Shown here piece after piece: positions 1-7,658 of a DNA stretch of 13,401 bases (its first letter is position 1; each line of letters opens with the position of its first letter). The DNA lies in NCBI GenBank assembly GCA_031284025.1, contig JAITAR010000100.1, positions 1-13,401 of the forward strand, read 5' to 3'. Source of the DNA: Rickettsiales bacterium (GTDB taxonomy: Bacteria > Pseudomonadota > Alphaproteobacteria > Rickettsiales > UBA1997). The notes under the pieces are model-generated. The model was given only the letters and a program-made list of their open reading frames with translations. It was not told the DNA's origin and ran no database searches. Made by a program: the position numbers and the translations under genes.

Positions 1-30
1 CACCTTGCAACTACTTAGTTTCCCATTCAT
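1..30 (-). CDS. Possible gene start running off the left edge
   Basis: On the minus strand an ATG at 30-28 opens a frame reading MNGKLSSCKV, which continues past the window edge. It is preceded by AGGAGG (minus strand of 34-39), the strongest Shine-Dalgarno match in the window, but the spacing to the ATG is only 3 nt, shorter than usual. A possible promoter lies upstream at 90-118. Ten codons are not enough to suggest a product. It could equally be a chance ATG beside a purine-rich stretch. Confidence 0.3.
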   Translation of the reverse strand, partial: MNGKLSSCKV

Positions 31-33
31 AGG

Positions 34-39
34 CCTCCT
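34..39 (-). promoter_or_regulatory. AGGAGG ribosome-binding site of the left-edge frame
   Basis: The minus strand reads AGGAGG-CCT-ATG. The core is a perfect anti-Shine-Dalgarno complement. Most other genes here have weak or no recognisable site, so this one stands out. The 3-nt spacing argues for caution. Confidence 0.35.
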
Positions 40-89
40 GTTACTTTTTTAAAAGAAATTACTAGAATCGACTAATAGACTAATAGTGA

Positions 90-118
90 AAAATAATTAT
101 TCAATAGATAACCGTCAA
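90..118 (-). promoter_or_regulatory. Possible sigma70-type promoter for the left-edge frame
   Basis: On the minus strand, TTGACG (118-113, 5 of 6 to TTGACA) is followed after 17 bp by TATTTT (95-90, 4 of 6 to TATAAT). It would give a leader of about 50 nt before the ATG at 30. In an AT-rich spacer such matches arise by chance, so this is only a candidate. Confidence 0.25.
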
Positions 119-207
119 ACAGGCATAGTCTACACATGAAGAATTTAAACAGGATGATTAGAGGACATTTGGACATTATCGCCGATGCTATGTTCATAAT
201 CTATTCC

Positions 208-612
208 TCAAAAATTTTTCCATCTAACCATAGCTCTAGAGCTAGCCAAATTTAAACTGCCAGCTATAAGGTGATTGGCTCCTCCTGGGTATGTAGTCTG
301 ATTATCGCTGAAAGTAAGATTTTCTAGATTAACTACCACTCCTTCGCTCAGATGGATAGCCCCACCACCGTTTATGATATTATATTCATTCTCGTTATTG
401 CCATTGTTTAGATGAAGATTTCTAAGTGAAATATTTTTTGCATTTTTTCCAAACATAAGAAGTTTATAGTTGTTTCCACCATTCAGTAAAATAAATGCAT
501 CTTTGTTTGGTCCAGAGATGGCTATGTTGTCGTAGTTGATCAGTGGTCCTTTGGCGATGAAATTATGGTAGACAATAGCATGTTTTTTTATTAATTGTGA
601 TTGTAGTTTCAT
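208..612 (-). pseudogene. Truncated Pmp-like (beta-helix adhesin) passenger fragment
   Basis: This 134-residue frame resembles part of a polymorphic-membrane-protein-type passenger domain, a secreted parallel beta-helix adhesin. It carries the family's paired signatures: GGGAI at residues 82-86, FSDN at 101-104 and a degenerate GGAN at 110-113. The stretch from about residue 24 to 90 (INYDNIAISG, then ISLRNLHLNN, then GGGAIHL) lines up module by module with LTIAG, VELNNLTFKN and GAVFHF of the long Pmp-like frame at 11956-13401. There is no signal peptide: in-frame upstream codons run only GTT CTG AAA before a TGA at 624-622. After residue 123 the Pmp character stops and a short unrelated tail (AMVRWKNF) reaches the stop. 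The break coincides with a 14-bp palindrome at 231-244. It is most likely a decayed or recombined remnant; a short expressed protein cannot be excluded. Confidence 0.55.
231..244. repeat. Perfect 14-bp palindrome TAGCTCTAGAGCTA
   Basis: TAGCTCTAGAGCTA is its own reverse complement. It sits where the Pmp-like similarity of the minus-strand fragment ends (codons around LASSRA), so it may mark a recombination junction. It could also be a chance palindrome. Confidence 0.4.
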
Positions 613-667
613 TTTCAGAACTCAACATTAGTTGAATAGAGAAAAATTCACAGATAGCTTTATCCTC

Positions 668-696
668 TTGCTATTATTTTAATGACATTATATAAG
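668..696 (+). promoter_or_regulatory. Likely nifJ promoter
   Basis: TTGCTA (668-673, 4 of 6 to TTGACA), a 17-bp spacer, then TATAAG (691-696, 5 of 6 to TATAAT). Transcription would begin near 703, giving a leader of about 16 nt to the ATG at 719 or 28 nt to the ATG at 731. Good geometry and position, but no experimental support. Confidence 0.5.
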
Positions 697-718
697 TGCG
701 ACTAGGCAATTTTAATAA

Positions 719-3700
719 ATGCGATTAGTTATGGCAAGAAAAGAATTTGATAAATTACCTGTAGATGGCAATGAAGCTGTCGCGCGGGTTGCCTATAAAA
801 TGTCGGATGTATTTACGATTTATCCAATAACTCCCTCTTCCCCCATGGGAGAGTTGGCTGATCAGTTTTGCTCCAAGGGGGAGAGGAATATTTTTGGTCT
901 AAGGCCAACGGTGACGGAGATGCAGAGTGAAGGTGGGGCCGCTGGAGCTATGCACGGTGCATTGCAGACGGGAAGTCTAGCTTCAACTTTTACCTGCTCC
1001 CAAGGACTGCTGCTTATGATACCGAATATGTATAAGATAGCAGGGGAGTTGACTCCCTGTGTTATACATGTTGCTGCAAGAAGTTTAGCTTCGCAGGGGC
1101 TGTCGATTTTTGGTGACCATCAGGATGTGATGTCGGTCAGACAGTGTGGCTTTGCTATGCTATCTAGTGGTTCTGTGCAGGAGGCCCAAGATATGGCTCT
1201 GATAGCGCATTTGGCTACCCTGGAATCTAGAGTACCGTTTATAAATTTTTTCGATGGTTTTAGAACATCTCATGAAATTAATAAGATAGAGCTACTGGAC
1301 GATGAAATTATAAAAGCTCTTTTGAATAACGAATATGTGGTGGAACACCGCAATAGAGCTCTAAGGCCAGATCTACCGGTTATGAGGGGTTCTGCACAGA
1401 ATCCAGATGTATATTTTCAGGGAAGAGAGGCAACCAATAGATATTATAGTGCTGTACCTGCTATAGTGGAATCCTATTTCAAAAAATTTGCTAAATTGAC
1501 TGGAAGAAATTACAAGCTATTTGACTACTACGGTGACAAAAATGCGGAGAACATAATAGTAATACTTGGATCTGGAGTGCAGGCGGCCAAGGAAACGGTA
1601 GATTCTCTGAGAGGCAGAAGGATTGGTGTTTTACAGGTTAGACTCTATAGACCATTTTCTGCTAAAGATTTTTCCAGGATACCAAAAACTGTTAAAAATA
1701 TAGCTGTGCTCGATAGAACTAAGGAACCGGGAAGTCTAGGAGAGCCGCTCTACTTGGACGTTGTTTCTGCTCTGGCGGAGACAAATAGGAAAACCATCGG
1801 AGTTATTGGTGGTAGATACGGACTGTCCTCGAAAGATTTTACTCCAGCTATGGTAAAAGGAGTCTACGATGAGCTAGCTAAAACAAAGCTTAAAAACCAC
1901 TTTACTGTGGGAATAGATGATGACGTTACAAATAGCAGCATAAAATATCCTGATAACTTCACGGTTAGACATCAGAATATGAAAGAGGCTATATTCTTCG
2001 GACTGGGTAGTGATGGCACCGTGGGAGCTAACAAAAATACGATTAAAATTATATGTGACAAGAAGGAATACTATGGGCAGGCATACTTTGTCTATGATTC
2101 TAAAAAATCTGGTTCTATAACGGAATCTCATCTGAGATTTGGTAAAAATAAAATAAATTCGACCTATCTAGTGCAAAGGGCCGACTTTATAGGTTGCCAC
2201 CAATTTAATTTTCTGTTTAAGATAGATGTTTTGGATAGAATTAAAGATGGCGGTACACTACTGTTGAATACACATCATTCCATAGACAAGGTGTGGAACG
2301 AATTGCCAAGGGTAGTGCAGAATAAAATTATTGAAAGGCATGTGAAATTCTATGTTATAGATGCCTACGACGTGGCTAGTAGAGCTAAAATGGGAACTAT
2401 GATAAATACAATAATGCAAACCTGTTTTTTCAAACTTGCCGATGTAATAGATCCAGATGAGGCCATTGGAGAAATCAAGAAGGCTATAGTTAAAACCTAC
2501 AGCAAGAAGGGTGAGGAGATTGTGAACAATAACATAAAGGCAGTTGATGATTCTCTTAGCCATCTCCATGAAGTTGATTATCCTCAAAAGATTACAAGTG
2601 GCATAGAGTTGGAGAGTCAAGTTGCTTCAGATGCGCCAGATTTTGTTAAACAATTTACCGCTAAATTGATGGCAGGTCATGGAGAAAGCATAAAGGTGTC
2701 AGAAATGTCTGTAGATGGCACTTTTCCAACGGATACGGCTAGATATGAAAAGAGAAACATAGCTGACAAAATAGCAGTATGGGACCAGTCAAAATGCGTA
2801 CAGTGTGGCCAATGCGTATTTTCATGTCCCCATGCCTGTTTGGATTCTAAATTGTATGATGGGGGCCAACTGGCAAAGGCACCGGACTGCTTCAGATATA
2901 AAGAAGCCATGGGAGACAAGACTGGAACGAAAAAATATACTATTCAGATATCACCCGAGGATTGTACTGGCTGTTCACTCTGCACCGTTGTCTGTCCAGC
3001 GCAAGCACTGTCAATGCAGCGGAAACAGGATGTTATAGACGACGAGATAAAAAAGAGAAAATTCTTTGACTCTGTAGAGGGTACGGTTATCGATGATCCT
3101 GCAAATCCGAAGGATGTACAGTACGAAGAATCTCTGTTCAAATACTCTGGAGCCTGTGCAGGCTGTGGCGAAACTCCCTATCTGTCACTGATAACTAAAT
3201 TATTTGGCGATAGAATGGTTGTGGCTAATGCTACAGGTTGTTCCTCCATCTATGGAGGTAATCTACCAACCACTCCCTGGTCAAAAAATAAAGAAGGTAG
3301 AGGTCCTGCCTGGTCGAACTCATTGTTTGAAGATAATGCAGAATTTGGTTTGGGTTTTCAGATAAGCCAGGAAACTCAGAAATCTGAGGCTGTGGAGCTG
3401 CTTGGAAAGCTGAGAGATAAGATTGGTGCGGATTTGGTTGATGCCACCATTAAGAATTCTGGCGAAACAAAAGCTCAGGGAATTCGGGAGCAAAAAGTCA
3501 GAATTTCTGCGATCAAAGAGAAACTTAGTAAAATTGGTGATGCGGAGGCACTGCATTTGAACGCTATAGTTGATGTTCTACTGAAAAGAAGCATATGGAT
3601 CATTGGCGGTGACGGTTGGGCCTACGATATAGGCTTTGGTGGCCTTGACCATGTGATAGCCAGCGGGAAGAACGTTAATGTTCTGGTTATGGATACGGAA

Positions 3701-4240
3701 GTCTATTCAAATACTGGAGGTCAAGCTTCAAAGGCAACAAATCTAGGGGCATCGGCAAAATTTGCTATAGATGGCAAGAAGACAAATAAGAAGGATCTTG
3801 GCGCCATAGCTATGATCTATGGGAACGTATACGTTGCCCAGGTGGCTATCCGTGGCAATCCAACCCAAACTATGAAGGCTCTGCGAGAGGCTGAGGAATA
3901 TGATGGACCATCCATTGTCATTGGTTACTCCTCCTGCATAGCCCATGGAGCTCCTCTGGAGAAAAGTTTCATTCAGCAGAAGAATGCCATCGACAGTGGT
4001 ATCTGGATGTTATATCGCTATAATCCGATTCTACTGAGTCAGAACAAAAATCCTCTGCAGATTGATAGTGGGGAACCAAAGTTGGATGTGCTAGAAACCT
4101 ATCTTTACGCCGAAACTCGCTACGAGTATATAAGAAAAACGAATCCTGACTATGCTGCAAAGGTCGTTGTGGATCTAAAAAACTACATAGCCAATAGATG
4201 GAATCGTTATAGGCTTATGGCGAGTGGAGGTGCAAAGTAA
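719..4240 (+). CDS. nifJ: Pyruvate:ferredoxin (flavodoxin) oxidoreductase
   Basis: This single-chain cytoplasmic enzyme oxidatively decarboxylates pyruvate with CoA to acetyl-CoA and CO2, reducing ferredoxin or flavodoxin. The 1173 residues match the fused NifJ/PFOR architecture and usual length. The N-terminal pyruvate-binding domain has IYPITPSSPMGE (about residues 34-45) and PTVTEMQSEGGAAGA. Two [4Fe-4S] sites of the 2x4Fe-4S insert follow: CVQCGQCVFSCP starting at residue 693 and CTGCSLCTVVCP near 749. The TPP domain has CAGCGE near 812, then GGDGWAYDIG near 963 and DTEVYSNTGGQ, the metal/diphosphate-binding stretch. No frameshift or missing cluster cysteine is seen. An in-frame ATG at 731 (MARKEFDKLP) may be the true start, since conservation begins at VDGNEAVA and neither ATG has a clear ribosome-binding site. 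A good promoter precedes it and gpsA follows 34 bp downstream on the same strand. Confidence 0.96.
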   Translation: MRLVMARKEFDKLPVDGNEAVARVAYKMSDVFTIYPITPSSPMGELADQFCSKGERNIFGLRPTVTEMQSEGGAAGAMHGALQTGSLASTFTCSQGLLLMIPNMYKIAGELTPCVIHVAARSLASQGLSIFGDHQDVMSVRQCGFAMLSSGSVQEAQDMALIAHLATLESRVPFINFFDGFRTSHEINKIELLDDEIIKALLNNEYVVEHRNRALRPDLPVMRGSAQNPDVYFQGREATNRYYSAVPAIVESYFKKFAKLTGRNYKLFDYYGDKNAENIIVILGSGVQAAKETVDSLRGRRIGVLQVRLYRPFSAKDFSRIPKTVKNIAVLDRTKEPGSLGEPLYLDVVSALAETNRKTIGVIGGRYGLSSKDFTPAMVKGVYDELAKTKLKNHFTVGIDDDVTNSSIKYPDNFTVRHQNMKEAIFFGLGSDGTVGANKNTIKIICDKKEYYGQAYFVYDSKKSGSITESHLRFGKNKINSTYLVQRADFIGCHQFNFLFKIDVLDRIKDGGTLLLNTHHSIDKVWNELPRVVQNKIIERHVKFYVIDAYDVASRAKMGTMINTIMQTCFFKLADVIDPDEAIGEIKKAIVKTYSKKGEEIVNNNIKAVDDSLSHLHEVDYPQKITSGIELESQVASDAPDFVKQFTAKLMAGHGESIKVSEMSVDGTFPTDTARYEKRNIADKIAVWDQSKCVQCGQCVFSCPHACLDSKLYDGGQLAKAPDCFRYKEAMGDKTGTKKYTIQISPEDCTGCSLCTVVCPAQALSMQRKQDVIDDEIKKRKFFDSVEGTVIDDPANPKDVQYEESLFKYSGACAGCGETPYLSLITKLFGDRMVVANATGCSSIYGGNLPTTPWSKNKEGRGPAWSNSLFEDNAEFGLGFQISQETQKSEAVELLGKLRDKIGADLVDATIKNSGETKAQGIREQKVRISAIKEKLSKIGDAEALHLNAIVDVLLKRSIWIIGGDGWAYDIGFGGLDHVIASGKNVNVLVMDTEVYSNTGGQASKATNLGASAKFAIDGKKTNKKDLGAIAMIYGNVYVAQVAIRGNPTQTMKALREAEEYDGPSIVIGYSSCIAHGAPLEKSFIQQKNAIDSGIWMLYRYNPILLSQNKNPLQIDSGEPKLDVLETYLYAETRYEYIRKTNPDYAAKVVVDLKNYIANRWNRYRLMASGGAK

Positions 4241-4274
4241 TTGAATTTTAAAAGAAAATTTTAAGAGAATATCT

Positions 4275-5270
4275 ATGATAAATAAAGTTACGATCCTCGG
4301 TGCGGGAGCATTTGGCAGCGCTGTAGCTAACATAGTCAGCGAGAAGGATTACGACACCAAAATGTTTTCCATCGAGGAGGAATGTGTTAATGAAATAAAT
4401 AGTAGACACACTAATAGCAAATACGTGAAAGATGGTGTGCTGAATGCTAACGTCTCCGCTTCGCTAGACATAGCTGAAGCAGTAGAGGGAACCGGTGTCA
4501 TCTTTATAGTCCTACCCTCTAAAGTAACTGCCAGAGTTATCTATGATCTAAACAGATCCGGAGCTAAAAATTTTGCCAGGAAATTTGTACTGCTGACAAA
4601 GGGCATCGACGAAGTCAGCGGAAAATTTTTCAGTGATCTAATTTCCGAACAATTTCCAGATGCTGATGTGGCTGTGATGTCTGGTCCAAACTTTGCCGAA
4701 GAACTTTTTGCGAAAAAACCAACGATAACAACTATGGCAACGAAGAATATGAAATTTTTCGGTGAATTGGAGAATATTTTGAATTGCAATTTTTTAAAAT
4801 TACAGTATTTCGGTGATCTCAGAGCAGTTCAGCTGTGTGGCCTCGTTAAAAATGTGGTGGCCGTAGTCTGTGGAATTTCTGAGGGGCTTGATCTGGGAAA
4901 GAATATATTTGCAGCTCTAATTACAAGAGGTATCGATGAAATGCGCAGTTTCTGCAGAAAATTCAACTGCGACGAGAATGTGGTGATGACTCCCGCCGGC
5001 GTAGGTGATCTAGTTTTGACTTGCAGTAGCCTAAAATCCAGAAATATGTCCTTTGGCCACAAAATTGGTGGTGGAATGGCTGTGGAAGAACTTCTAGGAG
5101 ATTCTGCCGTCACTGTAGAAGGAGTCAGCAATGCAAAAAGTCTCAGCAATATGTCCGACAGAGTCGCGATTAATGATTCGTTTTCTAGCTTTTTGCTTGA
5201 GATAATTAGCAATTCTTTCACGAAAAGACAATTGGAGGAAAAAATAACTAGAATTGGACTTATGGTATAA
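4275..5270 (+). CDS. gpsA: Glycerol-3-phosphate dehydrogenase [NAD(P)+]
   Basis: This enzyme reduces dihydroxyacetone phosphate to sn-glycerol-3-phosphate in the cytoplasm, supplying the phospholipid backbone. Its 331 residues are the usual GpsA length. The N-terminal Rossmann loop is GAGAFG (9-14). Family motifs follow: LLTKGID with K109, SGPNFAEE (136-143), the catalytic lysine K192 in LVKNVVAV, and TPAGVGDLVLTC (239-250) followed by SRN (255-257). The start is the ATG after a weak AAGAGA purine tract. It lies 34 bp after nifJ with no strong terminator between them, so co-transcription is plausible, though the pairing has no obvious metabolic logic. A hairpin directly follows the stop. Confidence 0.95.
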   Translation: MINKVTILGAGAFGSAVANIVSEKDYDTKMFSIEEECVNEINSRHTNSKYVKDGVLNANVSASLDIAEAVEGTGVIFIVLPSKVTARVIYDLNRSGAKNFARKFVLLTKGIDEVSGKFFSDLISEQFPDADVAVMSGPNFAEELFAKKPTITTMATKNMKFFGELENILNCNFLKLQYFGDLRAVQLCGLVKNVVAVVCGISEGLDLGKNIFAALITRGIDEMRSFCRKFNCDENVVMTPAGVGDLVLTCSSLKSRNMSFGHKIGGGMAVEELLGDSAVTVEGVSNAKSLSNMSDRVAINDSFSSFLLEIISNSFTKRQLEEKITRIGLMV

Positions 5271-5272
5271 AT

Positions 5273-5290
5273 AAACTGTTGGAACAGTTT
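5273..5290 (+). terminator. Hairpin after gpsA, possible terminator
   Basis: AAACTGTTGGAACAGTTT is a perfect 8-bp inverted repeat around GG, realistically a 7-bp stem with a TGGA loop. It begins 2 nt after the gpsA stop and runs into TTTTCTATTACATTTT, an interrupted U-rich tail. The stem is AT-rich and modest, so termination may be partial; it could also be an operator for the next gene. Confidence 0.45.
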
Positions 5291-5306
5291 TCTATTACAT
5301 TTTAAT
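5279..5306 (+). promoter_or_regulatory. Weak promoter candidate for the uvrD-type gene
   Basis: TTGGAA (5279-5284, 4 of 6) and TTTAAT (5301-5306, 5 of 6) are separated by 16 bp and lie just before the ATG at 5327. The -35 overlaps the gpsA hairpin, so the same bases may serve both roles. The spacer is short and AT-rich, and chance matches are likely. Confidence 0.2.
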
Positions 5307-5326
5307 TGTGCTGTATTTGTTTTAGT

Positions 5327-7597
5327 ATGAAAGAACTATTAGATAATCTCAATGGAGACCAGCTGGAGGCTGTTCTCTACAATGAAGGGCCGTTGCTGCT
5401 GCTAGCCGGGGCAGGCACTGGCAAAACCAGAGTTCTAACGTCAAAGATAGCCTATCTGCTCAAGAACAAAATTACCGACATTTCTAGGATAATGGCTGTG
5501 ACCTTCACTAACAAAGCTGCCGATGAAATGAAAAGGCGAGTAGCTGCTATGCTGGATACCGATATTGCGGCTATGTGGATCGGAACATTTCATTCGACAT
5601 CGGCGAGAATTCTTAGACAGCACGGAAATTATATAAATTTGGATAGAGATTTCACTATAGTGGATAGTCTGGAGCAGGCGACAATTATAAAGCAGATAAT
5701 GCGAGAAATGGGTGTGGATCCCAGAGATAATAATCCAAAGTATTATGCTGAAATGATCGGAAAAATTAAAAACGACATGAAAGGAGTTGACTATTCCATC
5801 TATAAATTGTCAGAACTGTATGAGCTGTATACTTCCAGACTAAAGCAGATGAATGTATGCGATTTCAACGATCTTATTTTAAATGTTCTGAAGCTTTTTA
5901 GCAGCTGCAATGAAATTAGAGAGCTTTACAGTAGGATGTTTAGCTATATATTGGTTGATGAGTATCAGGATACTAATGCACTGCAGCATCGGTGGCTGAA
6001 GCTCATTAGTGATCTCGGCGATGGTGAAAGCGTCAAAATTACCTGCGTTGGTGATGATGATCAGTCAATATACGGTTGGAGAGGTGCTGAAATAGATAAT
6101 CTCCTAAAATTCACAAAGAGCTATAGAACAGCTAAAATACTAAAATTGGAACAAAACTATAGATCAACTCAAAACATATTGAACGTTGCATCCACACTAA
6201 TCAGCAATAATAAACATAGGCATAGAAAGACACTGTATGCTAGCGAAGGAGGTGAAAACGAAAAAGTTCAACTTATTATATGTAATGACACAAAGCAGGA
6301 AGCCGTATCTATAGTGAGTGAGATAGAAAAACTAAAAAAAACCAACTATATCGGAGATTACAGAGATATAGGAATTTTAATTAGAGCGGGTTACCAAACA
6401 AGGGTATTCGAGGATGTATTTTTGAAATTTGGAATACCATACAGAATAGTTGGTGGCCTAAAATTTTATGAGAGGAAAGAGGTAAGGGATTGTATTGCCT
6501 ATCTGCGCTTCATTAATAATCCAGCCGATTCTATAGCTTTTGAAAGAATTGTTAATCTTCCTAGAAGAGGAATTGGACCAACTACATTAACAAAGATAAG
6601 GGATTTCGCCATAGACGGTAACATAGACTATCTAGCTGCCATAGTTGGTATCTGCGCCAACGGTGTAATCGGAGGTATGACTAGAGAACAGATTTTGAAC
6701 TTTCATGAAAAAATTAGCCGATGGCGGAGAGAAATGACTATGGTAACCCCTAGAAATCTAATGCTAATGATTCTATCGGAAATTAGAATAGTGGATTCGG
6801 CGGCAGGAGATTCCTATGGTGAGGGTGAAACTAGACTAGAAAATGTGAAGGAACTTGTTAGCACTCTTGAAGACTTTTCAAATCTGGGGGATTTCTTCGA
6901 GTACGTCAGCCTTATGGGTAACGACGAGGATAGTAATGTCTCTGGGGCAGTGAACATTATGACCATACATTCTGCTAAAGGTCTGGAATTTGATGTGATT
7001 TTTCTGCCTAATTGGCAAGAGGGAGTATTTCCCAGTCCAAAATCCATAGAAGAAAAGAATGGTCTTGAGGAGGAAAGAAGACTGGCCTATGTGGCCATCA
7101 CCCGGACTAAAAGAAAATTGTACATAAGTTACTCTAAATTGAGATATGAGTATGGTGATGTTACGGCGATGTCCGTGTCAAGATTTATAGAAGAATTGCC
7201 ACAGGAAAGCGTAGCTATAGTTAACTACGAGCCGGATAGTGAATATTATAGCGATTACTATAGCCAAAAACAAAATTATGGTGGCTGGAATCGCAGAAGA
7301 AATAATGGCGATAAACATCAAGAAATTAGATCCCACGAATTTTTTCGACGACAGCGAATAGACGATAGCTATGGCGATAGCCGAGTGATGACTAATAGCT
7401 ATGGCTGGACAGCATATCCTGCCGGCGATGCTGTCAAAAATAGATTTGTTCCAAAAAAATGTGTGCACAAAAAATTCGGAGAGGGCTATATAAAAAGTGA
7501 AGATAATAACAAATTAACTATAGTCTTCAAGAATTGCGGAGAAAAAATAATTCTAAAGGATTTTGTAGATATCATATCATCTACTGCTACCAATTAA
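5327..7597 (+). CDS. uvrD: UvrD/PcrA-type superfamily 1A DNA helicase
   Basis: This ATP-dependent 3'-5' DNA helicase/translocase of the UvrD/PcrA group acts in nucleotide-excision and mismatch repair and in removing proteins from DNA. All SF1A motifs are visible in 757 residues: Walker A GAGTGKT (28-34), Ia AVTFTNKAADEM, II VDEYQD (DEYQD at 211-215), III VGDDDQSIYGWRG, IV LEQNYRST, V IMTIHSAKGLEFD and VI RRLAYVAITRTKRKL. A Tyr/Gly/Arg/Asn-rich linker (about 640-700) leads to a C-terminal Tudor-like module (VHKKFGEGYIK, then IVFKNCGEKIIL), typical of UvrD/PcrA RNA-polymerase contacts. I chose the ATG at 5327, which begins the conserved MKELLDNLNGDQLEAV. A TTG at 5306 would only add a non-conserved MCCICFS. 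UvrD versus PcrA naming is not decidable here; Rep is less likely given the C-terminal module. Confidence 0.93.
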   Translation: MKELLDNLNGDQLEAVLYNEGPLLLLAGAGTGKTRVLTSKIAYLLKNKITDISRIMAVTFTNKAADEMKRRVAAMLDTDIAAMWIGTFHSTSARILRQHGNYINLDRDFTIVDSLEQATIIKQIMREMGVDPRDNNPKYYAEMIGKIKNDMKGVDYSIYKLSELYELYTSRLKQMNVCDFNDLILNVLKLFSSCNEIRELYSRMFSYILVDEYQDTNALQHRWLKLISDLGDGESVKITCVGDDDQSIYGWRGAEIDNLLKFTKSYRTAKILKLEQNYRSTQNILNVASTLISNNKHRHRKTLYASEGGENEKVQLIICNDTKQEAVSIVSEIEKLKKTNYIGDYRDIGILIRAGYQTRVFEDVFLKFGIPYRIVGGLKFYERKEVRDCIAYLRFINNPADSIAFERIVNLPRRGIGPTTLTKIRDFAIDGNIDYLAAIVGICANGVIGGMTREQILNFHEKISRWRREMTMVTPRNLMLMILSEIRIVDSAAGDSYGEGETRLENVKELVSTLEDFSNLGDFFEYVSLMGNDEDSNVSGAVNIMTIHSAKGLEFDVIFLPNWQEGVFPSPKSIEEKNGLEEERRLAYVAITRTKRKLYISYSKLRYEYGDVTAMSVSRFIEELPQESVAIVNYEPDSEYYSDYYSQKQNYGGWNRRRNNGDKHQEIRSHEFFRRQRIDDSYGDSRVMTNSYGWTAYPAGDAVKNRFVPKKCVHKKFGEGYIKSEDNNKLTIVFKNCGEKIILKDFVDIISSTATN

Positions 7598-7639
7598 CGT
7601 TGACTTACTGTCTTTTATTTTTTATCCACAATTTGAAAA

Positions 7640-7651
7640 GCCGATTACGGC
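7640..7651 (-). terminator. Short hairpin after the minus-strand unknown gene
   Basis: On the minus strand GCCG-TAAT-CGGC is followed by TTTTC, starting 7 nt after the TAG of the gene ending at 7659. The GC-rich 4-bp stem and T-run fit a minimal intrinsic terminator. It sits in the gap between convergent genes, and no similar structure serves the plus-strand helicase gene. The stem is short. Confidence 0.35.
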
Positions 7652-7658
7652 GAACTTA

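Noticed and set aside
1874..4160. Minus- and plus-strand open frames of 60-120 codons inside nifJ
   Set aside because: All are shadows of a full-length, motif-complete NifJ in another frame.
4829..5221. 130-codon minus-strand frame antisense to gpsA
   Set aside because: The plus strand encodes a complete GpsA; the antisense translation has no recognisable motif.
7365..7410. Repeated AGCTATGGC within the helicase tail
   Set aside because: It reflects recurring Ser-Tyr-Gly codons in a low-complexity linker, not an independent element.
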